Shown here one piece after another: positions 56,794 through 63,777 of a stretch of 63,777 bases of DNA. Position numbers and translations under genes: made by a program. Source of the stretch: Treponema bryantii. GTDB lineage: Bacteria > Spirochaetota > Spirochaetia > Treponematales > Treponemataceae. The notes under the pieces are model-generated. The model saw nothing but the letters and a program-made list of their open reading frames with translations. It was not told the DNA's origin and did no database searches. Location: contig SUWN01000008.1 of assembly GCA_015061465.1 (NCBI GenBank), positions 1-63,777 on the forward strand. Direction: 5' to 3'. Numbering within the stretch: position 1 is the stretch's first letter; every line of letters starts with the position of its first letter.

Positions 56794-58943
56794 TTTTCCA
56801 AAGAAATCACATCTTGGCGGGCGGTCATCATTAATTGGTTATCCTTTATGATGTCTGCAACGCCAAGTTCAAGTGCGCCTGCTTGAACAGTTCCATTTAC
56901 TTCGCCCGGACCACGAATTTTCAAATCTTGTTCTGCAATAAAAAATCCATCTGTACTTTGGCGCAAAGCCTTCATTCGTTCAATTCCGTATTCATTTATA
57001 TTTTTGCTATAAATCAAAAAACAAAATGATTGTAAATCGCTTCTTCCAACACGACCACGTAGTTGATGAAGTTGCGCCATGCCAAAACGATCTGCCTGTT
57101 CAATTACCATACAAGTCGCATTCGGAACATCCACGCCAACTTCAATTACAGTTGTTGCTGCCAAAACTTGAATTTTTCCTTCGCGAAATTCTTTTAAAAT
57201 CACAGACTGTTCTTCTTCTGGAACTTTGGAATGAATTAACGCGCATTTAAAATCTGGAAAAATCTTATTCGATAAATGTTCAAAATTTTTAATTGCCGAT
57301 TTTATTTTCACTGCCGAAGAATCTTCATCATCACTTTCTGAATCAATTGCTGGATAAACAAAATACGCCTGATGATTTTGTTCCAATTCTTTTCTTACAG
57401 CAAGATACGCATTCATTTCGTTGCCTTCTTTTACAAGATAAGTTTGAATTGGTTTTCTTCCTTGAGGCATAGATTTTATTGTACAAACATCCAAATCACC
57501 AAAAACAGTCAATGCCAAAGTTTGAGGAATTGGAGTGGCACTCATCATAAGTAAATGAGGTTCAAAAGTAAGCCCGTTTTTTTCTAGAGAGCGACCTTTT
57601 GCCAAAATTGCTTGACGCTGCAAAACTCCAAAGCGATGTTGTTCATCAATAACAGCAAGTTGCAAATCATTATAAACAACTTGATTAGAAAACAGCGCGT
57701 GAGTTCCGACAATTATGTCAATTTCTCCATTTTTGAGCGCTTTTAAAATTTGATTTCGCCCCGAAGATTTTACATTCCCTGTCAAAAAAGCGGTCCGAAT
57801 TCCTAATTTATCCAAAAGATTTGCCGTAGTTTCTGCGTGTTGTTTTGCAAGAATTTCTGTTGGCGCCATAAAAGCACATTGCCCTTTCCAACTGATGATT
57901 CTTAGACAAATTAACAAAGCTGTTAATGTTTTTCCAGAACCAACGTCGCCTTGCAAAAGACGCGCCATTGTAAAAGGAAGTTTATAATTTTGAATTGAAA
58001 TTTCGCCTTCATCATCAAACCGATTTAATAAATCATTACGTTGCTTGTAGCCCAAATCAATTTCTTGATTCATCACGTGAACTACATAACGTTGGTCGTC
58101 AGTTAACTCAAACGGAAGATTTTGCACAAATTGTTTTTGGAGTGGCGAAAGTGAAGCCAAAAATTCCTCTTTAGAAATAAATCCGTTTGGTGCAGAATTT
58201 TCAACTTCAAATTGATACGAACCTTTTCTTTTATGAACGCGGTCCAAAATCGTTTTTTGAAAAAAGAAAAGTTCTTCGTAAGCCAGATAATCTCGCGCCA
58301 TTTTTGCATCTAAAAGATTTTCCGGCTTGTGAATATTTTTTATTGCCCATTGTTTTGAATAAAATCCGCGTTTTTGAACAATCGACTCAGGAAGTTCATC
58401 TTCTACCCCGTGCAAATATTGCGTAATCGCAGTAGAAATCACTTTTGTAAGAACTTTTTGCGTAAGACCTTCTGTAAGCGGATAAACTGGTACAATTCCT
58501 TGGTTTGGAAAAGTTGCATTTGTTAAATCAGTTGCGTTTAATTTGGTTGCTTCAAAACTTGATGATTGCAAAGCCCCGTATTTTACAAAAAATGAACCGT
58601 TTACATAAATAATCGAGCCAACAGAAAGTACTTTTTCTAAAAATCCACGGTTGAACGCAATTAATTCGGCAGTTGCAGTTCCGTCGTTTATGATGATTTT
58701 CAGCGTTCTCATATTTCCGTAGCCAAACCATTCGTGGCGAACAACTTGCGCAACTGTAAAAACTTTGGAATGTTTGGCAAAATCACACAGTGGAATTTTT
58801 TTTGTGCGGTCTTCGTATTTTTTTGGATAATATTGCAACAAATCGCCAACAGTAAAAACATTCACTTTTGCGAGGATTTTTGTTAATGTTGGCCCAACTC
58901 CGTTTATTGCAGAAACTGGAGTTTTAATTTCGTTTAATTTCAA
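56790..58943 (-). CDS. recG: ATP-dependent DNA helicase RecG
   Basis: A 717-residue helicase that rewinds forks and Holliday junctions. The N-terminal wedge/OB domain (~1-250) has TVAQVVRHEWFGYGNMRTLK. The helicase core has LLQGDVGSGKTLTALLICLR, DEQHRFGVLQRQAILAKG, LLMMSATPIPQTLAL and VIEQADRFGMAQLHQLRGRV. GGAAG precedes the ATG. It overlaps the sigma factor gene tail-to-tail by 4 nt and follows the YggT-like gene. Confidence 0.96.
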   Translation of the reverse strand: MKLNEIKTPVSAINGVGPTLTKILAKVNVFTVGDLLQYYPKKYEDRTKKIPLCDFAKHSKVFTVAQVVRHEWFGYGNMRTLKIIINDGTATAELIAFNRGFLEKVLSVGSIIYVNGSFFVKYGALQSSSFEATKLNATDLTNATFPNQGIVPVYPLTEGLTQKVLTKVISTAITQYLHGVEDELPESIVQKRGFYSKQWAIKNIHKPENLLDAKMARDYLAYEELFFFQKTILDRVHKRKGSYQFEVENSAPNGFISKEEFLASLSPLQKQFVQNLPFELTDDQRYVVHVMNQEIDLGYKQRNDLLNRFDDEGEISIQNYKLPFTMARLLQGDVGSGKTLTALLICLRIISWKGQCAFMAPTEILAKQHAETTANLLDKLGIRTAFLTGNVKSSGRNQILKALKNGEIDIIVGTHALFSNQVVYNDLQLAVIDEQHRFGVLQRQAILAKGRSLEKNGLTFEPHLLMMSATPIPQTLALTVFGDLDVCTIKSMPQGRKPIQTYLVKEGNEMNAYLAVRKELEQNHQAYFVYPAIDSESDDEDSSAVKIKSAIKNFEHLSNKIFPDFKCALIHSKVPEEEQSVILKEFREGKIQVLAATTVIEVGVDVPNATCMVIEQADRFGMAQLHQLRGRVGRSDLQSFCFLIYSKNINEYGIERMKALRQSTDGFFIAEQDLKIRGPGEVNGTVQAGALELGVADIIKDNQLMMTARQDVISLEN

Positions 58944-58952
58944 TCAACTTCC

Positions 58953-59543
58953 TTAAAATGGAATTGCGTAACAAAGATTAATCAAAAGGGTAATCACAAT
59001 TCTTCCTACAAATGTAAGCAATGCAAAAACAATTAATGAAACAATTAATGATTTTTTATAAGAAAAACTCTTTTTTACAAAAATTGAAGTAATTTTGTAT
59101 GTGATTTTTCCCAAAAATTGGTCAATTTGATACCACGCAGAATTATAAGGAGTTACGCCTTTTTTTACTAATAAAACAATCAGGCGAACAATCAGCAAAA
59201 TTACTAAAATTGATAAGAAAGTAGAAATTATGTTCCAAATCATAAAAATCACAGTTGCTAAAATTCCGCCAAAATAAATGCGTCCAGTTGAAGTAATTCC
59301 ACCCAAAATTGAAGAAAGAAGAGAAAGCAACCCGATAGAAATGATTGGAGAAAAATCTATATGACCAAACGTAAACCATCTAAAACGACTGAACAATCCC
59401 ATGTAAGGTTCGCAAAGTGAAGAAACAAATTTACCAAATTTTGTAAATCTAGCGCCCGGAAACCAAGACAACATAATATAGATAAAACAGATTATTGAAT
59501 AAATATTAACAATTGCGGATAAAATCTGAAATACATAACTCAT
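58953..59543 (-). CDS. YggT-family membrane protein
   Basis: 196 residues with two YggT-like units: helices around IYSIICFIYIMLSWFPGARF, then the conserved CEPYMGLFSRFRWFTFGHID and SPIISIGLLSLL, and a second, looser unit later. YggT proteins are inner-membrane proteins linked to cell division or osmotic response, with no firm function. ATG 59543 is preferred to 59585, which lies upstream of the predicted promoter. No ribosome-binding site is visible. Confidence 0.75.
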   Translation of the reverse strand: MSYVFQILSAIVNIYSIICFIYIMLSWFPGARFTKFGKFVSSLCEPYMGLFSRFRWFTFGHIDFSPIISIGLLSLLSSILGGITSTGRIYFGGILATVIFMIWNIISTFLSILVILLIVRLIVLLVKKGVTPYNSAWYQIDQFLGKITYKITSIFVKKSFSYKKSLIVSLIVFALLTFVGRIVITLLINLCYAIPF

Positions 59544-59553
59544 AATGCTTATA

Positions 59554-59582
59554 AATATAATATAAAAATGTTTAGTGGGCAA
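59554..59582 (-). promoter_or_regulatory. Promoter of the YggT-like gene; near-leaderless
   Basis: On the minus strand TTGCCC (59577-59582), a 17-bp spacer and TATATT (59554-59559), with ATG 10 nt further on. The predicted leader is only about 3 nt. Confidence 0.55.
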
Positions 59583-59646
59583 CATAAAACAGATTTGGCA
59601 TTTTTGTATATAGCAACCATTTTTGTTTTATGTTAGTATTAGTTTT

Positions 59647-61365
59647 ATGGCTAAAACATTTGATGATAAGAAAATTATTTACACAATGAATGACGTAAGT
59701 CGTGCTTATGGAACAAAAGTTGTTTTAAAAAATATAAGCATTTCTTACTATTATGGCGCAAAAATTGGTGTAATTGGTGCAAACGGTTCTGGTAAATCAT
59801 CTTTATTTAAGATTCTCGCTGGAAAAGACACAGAATTTACAGGCGAAACTTCACTTCTCCCAGGGTACACAATTGGATATTTGGAACAAGAACCAGAATT
59901 AGAAGCTGGAAAAACAGTTATGGAAATTGTAAAAGAAGGTGTAAAACCAATCACAGACCTTCTTGAAGAATTTGACAAAGTAAACGAAGCATTTGGTGAC
60001 CCAGACGCAGATTTTGATAAACTTTGTAACCGCCAAGCAGAAATTCAAGAAAAATTAGATGCATTAGACGCTTGGAATTTAGACGCAAACCTTGAATTAG
60101 CAATGGAAGCACTTCGTTGTCCACCAGCGGAACAAGTTGTAGACGTACTTTCTGGAGGAGAACGTCGTCGTGTTGCGTTATGTCGTCTTCTTCTTCAAAA
60201 ACCAGACATTTTGTTATTAGACGAACCTACAAACCACTTGGACGCAGAAACAGTTGCTTGGCTCGAAAATCACTTGCATGAATATCCAGGAACAGTAATC
60301 GCAATTACACACGACCGTTACTTCTTAGACGACGTTGCCGGTTGGATTTTGGAACTTGACCGTGGAGAAGGATATCCTTTCAAAGGAAATTATTCATCTT
60401 GGCTTGAACAGAAAAACCAACGTCTTGCTTTGGAAGCAAAAGGTGAAAGCCAACGCCAAAAAGAAATTGCTCGCGAATTGGAATGGATTCACACAAGTGC
60501 AAAAGGACGTCAGGCAAAACATAAAGAACACATCACACGCTATAACGAACTTATGGCACAGGAATCTAAAAAGCAACTTAAAGATACACAAATTTCTATT
60601 CCTGCAGGACCACGCCTTGGAAATCAAGTAATTGATGCAGAAAATATCACAAAAGCATTCGGCGACAAATTGCTTTTTGAAAATTTAAGTTTCCACATCC
60701 CAGCTGGAGCAATTGTAGGAATTGTTGGACCAAACGGTGCTGGTAAAACAACATTATTCAAAATGATTGCCGGAATTGAAAAACCAGATAACGGCGAAAT
60801 CAAAATCGGGCAAACAGTAAAAGCAGTTTACATCGACCAAATGCGTTCCACATTGGACGAAAACAAAACCGTTTACGAAACATTAAGTGGCGGCGCTGAT
60901 TTAATCAAACTTGGAGCTGTTGACGAAAAAGGACGTGCTCTCGAAGGTGGCGTTCGTGAAGTAAACGCACATGCATATTGTGGTTGGTTCAACTTTGGTG
61001 GCGCAGACCAAAACAAAAAAGTAAGCGTTCTCTCTGGTGGAGAAAAAAACAGATTGAACCTTGGACTTATGCTCAAAGAAAGCGGAAACGTTTTAATGCT
61101 CGACGAACCTACAAACGACCTCGACGTTCAGACAGTTCGTGCATTGGAAGAAGCATTGGAAGATTTTGCAGGATGTGCCCTCGTTGTAAGCCACGACCGT
61201 TGGTTCTTAGACAGAATCTGTACACACATCATGGCATTTGAAAACAATTCGGAAGTTAGATTCTTTGAAGGAAACTGGAGCGAATACGTAGAATGGAAGA
61301 AAGAACAATTTGGCGAAGATTCTTCAGTTCCAAAACGCACAGTATACAGAAAACTTACACGCTAG
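59647..61365 (+). CDS. ettA: ABC-F protein EttA (energy-dependent translational throttle)
   Basis: A 572-residue soluble protein with two ATPase domains. Walker A motifs are IGANGSGKSSLFKILAG and VGPNGAGKTTLFKMIAG. Signatures are VLSGGERRRVALCRLLL and VLSGGEKNRLNLGLML, and each Walker B runs into LLDEPTNHLDAETVAW or MLDEPTNDLDVQTVRA. The linker and arm (GRQAKHKEHITRYNELMAQE) match EttA. EttA binds the ribosomal E site and gates entry into elongation. ATG 59647 has no ribosome-binding site; a weak -10 (TAGTAT, 59634-59639) 7 nt upstream suggests a leaderless message. Confidence 0.93.
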   Translation: MAKTFDDKKIIYTMNDVSRAYGTKVVLKNISISYYYGAKIGVIGANGSGKSSLFKILAGKDTEFTGETSLLPGYTIGYLEQEPELEAGKTVMEIVKEGVKPITDLLEEFDKVNEAFGDPDADFDKLCNRQAEIQEKLDALDAWNLDANLELAMEALRCPPAEQVVDVLSGGERRRVALCRLLLQKPDILLLDEPTNHLDAETVAWLENHLHEYPGTVIAITHDRYFLDDVAGWILELDRGEGYPFKGNYSSWLEQKNQRLALEAKGESQRQKEIARELEWIHTSAKGRQAKHKEHITRYNELMAQESKKQLKDTQISIPAGPRLGNQVIDAENITKAFGDKLLFENLSFHIPAGAIVGIVGPNGAGKTTLFKMIAGIEKPDNGEIKIGQTVKAVYIDQMRSTLDENKTVYETLSGGADLIKLGAVDEKGRALEGGVREVNAHAYCGWFNFGGADQNKKVSVLSGGEKNRLNLGLMLKESGNVLMLDEPTNDLDVQTVRALEEALEDFAGCALVVSHDRWFLDRICTHIMAFENNSEVRFFEGNWSEYVEWKKEQFGEDSSVPKRTVYRKLTR

Positions 61366-61374
61366 AATTAAACT

Positions 61375-61943
61375 TACGAATAAATTAAACAATTAAAAAC
61401 CAAAGAATTAATAAAAACAATTTAATATTGCTCCCGCTTACGTAGGCTGGTTCAAAAACGCTCGATAACTCGCTACACGCTGCTTGTGGTATAGAAACTA
61501 TAGAACCAGCCACTATTGTGGCTGCCACAAGCAGAGTGTTTTTCCCCCAACCTCCGTTCGCTCGCGCAAAATCTATTTTTTAATAAACTATTTATAAATG
61601 TTTAATTTATCAAAATGGGCGGAAATATCTAAAAAACGAACGTTGGTATATGTAAAGTTTATTTTAAAATTTCTGGGCAAATTCGATAAAGTAAACATAT
61701 AAAAAAATTGTCTGAAAAAGGCGGAGTGAATGTTCGTTGGCGCAGCTGCTCATTTTTATTGCGAAAATATCTTGCTGCGCCACCAGTTTTGTAGAAACTA
61801 CAAAACTGGAAGCACGGACAAGACATTCTAACGTTATACGATGTTCAAAAGTCCGTGCTATCTCTCGGCGGAGCATAAGTACGGTTATTCATGGGAGCCT
61901 TTTTCGCTCGATGTTTTTTATTTATATGTTTAATTTATTCGTA
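61375..61943. repeat. Non-coding element bounded by perfect 17-bp inverted repeats
   Basis: TACGAATAAATTAAACA (61375-61391) recurs inverted as TGTTTAATTTATTCGTA (61927-61943); a partial copy lies at 61599-61610. Inside, GGCTGGTTC (61445-61453) pairs with GAACCAGCC (61503-61511), while ACACGCTGCTTGTGG (61475-61489) pairs with CCACAAGCAGAGTGT (61525-61539). The two pairings interleave. Later hairpins are GGCGCAGC/GCTGCGCC, the 12-bp CCAGTTTTGTAG-AAA-CTACAAAACTGG and AGCACGGAC/GTCCGTGCT. No convincing gene is present. It fills most of the 842-bp gap between ettA and the SGNH gene. Confidence 0.65.
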
Positions 61944-61968
61944 CATTTTTTTCACAAAAAAATTAAAG

Positions 61969-61998
61969 AAAACTGTCATATTTTTGACAGTTTTTTTT
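61969..61998 (+). terminator. Strong hairpin terminator
   Basis: AAAACTGTCA-TATTTT-TGACAGTTTT is followed by more T residues. It closes the non-coding block and would stop transcripts from ettA or from the element before the SGNH gene. Confidence 0.8.
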
Positions 61999-62041
61999 AT
62001 TTCCTTTCCATATTAAACTTTTTTACATATGACAAGGAGAT

Positions 62042-62188
62042 AAGAAAAAAGTTGCCTAAAATTTCGTCAGCTTTTTTCTTTACAAGTTTGCGTCGCAAAC
62101 TTCTTATTTCACTGCTGTTTCTCTCTTCGTTACGAAACAGCATAAAAAGACATATCTAAAATTGATAGTTTGTCATAGACAAATGGCA
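62042..62188 (+). repeat. Third copy of the multi-hairpin element, upstream of the SGNH gene
   Basis: The same order as at 22.6 kb but on the plus strand: AAGAAAAAAGTTG/CAGCTTTTTTCTT (13 bp), AAGTTTGC-GTC-GCAAACTT (62084-62102), then GCTGTTTC/GAAACAGC around the loop TCTCTTCGTTAC (62114-62141). Two base pairs in the first stem and two in the third are swapped for other pairs relative to the 22.6-kb copies. It ends just before the ribosome-binding site of the next gene. Confidence 0.75.
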
Positions 62189-62207
62189 CAACTTATCAGG
62201 AGAAAAA

Positions 62208-63497
62208 ATGAAAAAAATAATTAATTTACTTTTGATTTTTGCTGTATTTTTTGTAAACATTTCTTGTGCTTCATCAAATTCTACAGAAAAAAAACAAAAT
62301 GCAGAAACACCTAAAGTTGAAACAGAAGTTTCAAATCATCCATTTAAAATCGCAAACGGTGAATATTCAACAATTATGGATTCTTCAATCGTAAGCAAAG
62401 GTAATAATGCAAGATTAAAAACTGTATTAGAAAAGGCAAAAAATGGTGAAAAACTTTACATCGCAGCTATCGGGGGTTCGGTAACAGAAGGCGCAGGTCC
62501 ATCAAACTTCAAAGATGGATACGCATATCAATTTGTAAAAAAATTCAAATCAACATACACTCCAGACAACGGAAAAAATGTATATTTTTGTAACGCAGGA
62601 TTAAGCGGAACTCCATCTCCACTAGGGCTTGTTCGCTACCAACAAGACGTTGTAAAACCTCTTGGCGCAAATCCTGATTTACTAATAATTGAATTTGCTG
62701 TAAACGACGGCGGTGAACCAACTTATTGTAGAGCATTTGAAGAATTAATCCGTAACGCACTTGCTAGCAATGACGACTGCGCAGTAATTGTTCTTTTTGC
62801 AGCAGCAACTTATCCAAACACACAAACACAAATGACACCATTTGCAAACTTCTACCAAGTTCCAATGGTAAGCATTTCAGATGCAATCAAAGCTCCTGTG
62901 GCAAATGGATTATTTACAAACAAAGATTTCTTTACAGACATAGTTCATCCAACAAAAGATGGACACGAATTTATGGCAGATTGTTTAATGACTCTTTTAG
63001 CAAAAATCGACAACGACGAATTAAACAATAGAAACGAGCTTCCACAAGATGTTTACAGAGCACCTTCATTTGCAGGATTCAAACAAATTTTGGGCGACGA
63101 TGAAAACGTAAAAATCACAAAAGGCGGATTCTCAAGCACAGACCCACAATGTCAATCTCTCAAGAAAACAAATAAATCAAATTTCACAACAAACTGGTAT
63201 CACTCACCAAGTAGCGATTCCGAAAGTTTCCGCATGGAAATTGATTGTAAAAATTTGATTTTTGTATACAAAGAAAACGGTTCTTGGACAAACATCAAAG
63301 GTGGAAAAGCCGAAGTTTACGTTGATGGCAAATTAAAAGCAACATACAACGCAGGCAAAGAAGGCGGCTGGAATAACTGTATCACAACACTCATCATCGA
63401 CGAAGCAGAAAGCAAAAAACACACAGTCGAAGTAAAAATGGCAGCCGGTGACGAAAAAAAATCATTCACAATCGTTGCAATGGGGTATTCCAAATAA
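62208..63497 (+). CDS. SGNH/GDSL-hydrolase lipoprotein (probable carbohydrate esterase)
   Basis: A 429-residue lipoprotein (signal INLLLIFAVFFVNISC, then ASSNSTEKK). The SGNH blocks are all present: Ser in AAIGGSVTEGAG, Gly in NAGLSGTPSPLG, Asn in EFAVNDGGEPTY, and Asp/His in DIVHPTKDGHEF. The remaining C-terminal ~150 residues form a beta-rich domain (ESFRMEIDCKNLIFVYKENG, KAEVYVDGKLKATYN), probably a carbohydrate-binding or accessory module. It likely removes acetyl groups from plant polysaccharide outside the cell. AGGAG precedes the ATG. A three-hairpin repeat and a terminator lie in its leader region. Confidence 0.82.
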   Translation: MKKIINLLLIFAVFFVNISCASSNSTEKKQNAETPKVETEVSNHPFKIANGEYSTIMDSSIVSKGNNARLKTVLEKAKNGEKLYIAAIGGSVTEGAGPSNFKDGYAYQFVKKFKSTYTPDNGKNVYFCNAGLSGTPSPLGLVRYQQDVVKPLGANPDLLIIEFAVNDGGEPTYCRAFEELIRNALASNDDCAVIVLFAAATYPNTQTQMTPFANFYQVPMVSISDAIKAPVANGLFTNKDFFTDIVHPTKDGHEFMADCLMTLLAKIDNDELNNRNELPQDVYRAPSFAGFKQILGDDENVKITKGGFSSTDPQCQSLKKTNKSNFTTNWYHSPSSDSESFRMEIDCKNLIFVYKENGSWTNIKGGKAEVYVDGKLKATYNAGKEGGWNNCITTLIIDEAESKKHTVEVKMAAGDEKKSFTIVAMGYSK

Positions 63498-63595
63498 AAA
63501 ATCTTAGGGAATTTGCGAGGCTTACGGTTCATACATCCACCGTCAAAGCTTTCGCAGTTCCCCAACAGTCAACAAGTCCAGCCCAGCCCCATAAG

Positions 63596-63648
63596 TCAAA
63601 AATTCTTAATTCTTAACTCTTAATTCTGAATTCTGAATTCTGAATTTT
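63596..63648. repeat. AATTCTTA/AATTCTG short tandem repeat
   Basis: About seven 7-8 bp units in the same order and orientation as the tract at 10846-10902 (AATTCTTA units followed by three AATTCTG units, ending in TTTCC). It lies about 100 nt after the SGNH gene. Confidence 0.7.
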
Positions 63649-63658
63649 CCTCCCCTTC

Positions 63659-63686
63659 TTGATTATTTCCAAATTATTGCCATAAT
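63659..63686 (+). promoter_or_regulatory. Promoter of the MATE gene; near-leaderless
   Basis: TTGATT (63659-63664), a 16-bp spacer and CATAAT (63681-63686). ATG follows after 8 nt and there is no ribosome-binding site. Confidence 0.65.
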
Positions 63687-63694
63687 TAACCGAT

Positions 63695-63777
63695 ATGAAA
63701 CTCAAAGGATTTTATTCATCATTAGTTGCAATCGCAATTCCAATTTCACTTCAAGCGCTTTTACAAAATTTTGTAAA
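63695..63777 (+). CDS. MATE-family efflux transporter, N-terminal fragment
   Basis: The 27 readable residues include SSLVAIAIPISLQALLQNFV, the first helix pattern of MATE (NorM/DinF-type) transporters with the conserved Pro and the Leu-Gln pair. The gene runs off the window end. No other family fits as well, but the fragment is short. Confidence 0.6.
   Translation, partial: MKLKGFYSSLVAIAIPISLQALLQNFV

Noticed and set aside
61664-61876. Small minus-strand reading frame of 70 codons in the non-coding element
   Set aside because: It runs through perfect hairpins, has no ribosome-binding site, and shows no domain or signal features.
61430-61910. Integron attC-like array (AACGTT and CGTTGG cores beside long palindromes)
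   Set aside because: No pair of RYYYAAC and GTTRRRY core sites in the right order and spacing could be found, and no cassette-like genes lie between them.

Overview
The window is AT-rich spirochaete chromosome, almost certainly a Treponema, probably a gut or rumen-type, carbohydrate-using member of the genus. The strongest evidence is gene order: tamB-bamA-skp-mutS on one strand (the block around the Treponema pallidum BamA gene TP0326, recalled from memory), cheW-degT-nadK-recN followed by HD and LysM/M23-like genes, and rpsP-khpA-rimM-trmD-rplS followed by FliK-like, FlhB-C-like and YraN genes. No rRNA operon, CRISPR array, complete insertion sequence or prophage was found. There is one tRNA (Asp).

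Layout. 1-6.0 kb is accessory and eroded: a GxxExxY protein cut by the window edge, a three-unit hairpin repeat, a twice-frameshifted lipoprotein, a secreted S41-like/transglutaminase protein, a GrpB gene cut by an IS110 transposase remnant, and a secreted four-repeat protein whose start codon is out of frame because of an A7 run. 6.0-10.9 kb holds a GH36 alpha-galactosidase behind a long structured leader, a CE1/PHB-type esterase lipoprotein and a redox trio (TlpA-like thioredoxin, 44-aa CXXC protein, NapH-like Fe-S membrane protein). 10.9-19.5 kb has recX, rpsI-rplM, an SDR-pncB pair, and a heterodimeric ABC exporter with a TtcA-like gene. 19.8-25.8 kb is a sugar-uptake locus: AraC regulator, LplB/LplC-type permeases, solute-binding lipoprotein, and a divergent GntR/FCD regulator with visible operators. 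25.9-33.7 kb carries tRNA-Asp, rmuC, efp with its arginine rhamnosyltransferase gene earP, a small flagellar-export-like cluster and the rpsP-rplS translation operon. 33.9-54.3 kb is housekeeping: phosphohexomutase, DnaQ-like exonuclease, the cheW-to-LysM operon, comF, mutS and the outer-membrane assembly block skp-bamA-tamB. 54.4-63.8 kb has tmk-rsuA, an alternative sigma-70-family factor behind a full-consensus sigma-54 promoter, recG, a YggT-like protein, ettA, a non-coding element with terminal inverted repeats, an SGNH esterase lipoprotein and the start of a MATE transporter.

The most notable signals are these. (1) A sigma-54 promoter matching its consensus at 17 of 17 positions, with an inverted repeat upstream, drives a group-2 sigma-70 gene, which looks like an RpoN-to-RpoS-type cascade. 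(2) A roughly 150-nt multi-hairpin element is present in three copies with compensatory base changes and a conserved 12-nt loop. (3) Several genes have no Shine-Dalgarno sequence and an ATG only 7-10 nt after a -10 box, predicting leaderless transcripts. (4) A non-coding block at 61.38-61.94 kb is bounded by perfect 17-bp inverted repeats and contains interleaved pseudoknot-type pairing. (5) A poly-A tract sits at the start of a secreted repeat protein, a possible phase switch. All calls come from reading the sequence and recalled family knowledge. No database search was run.
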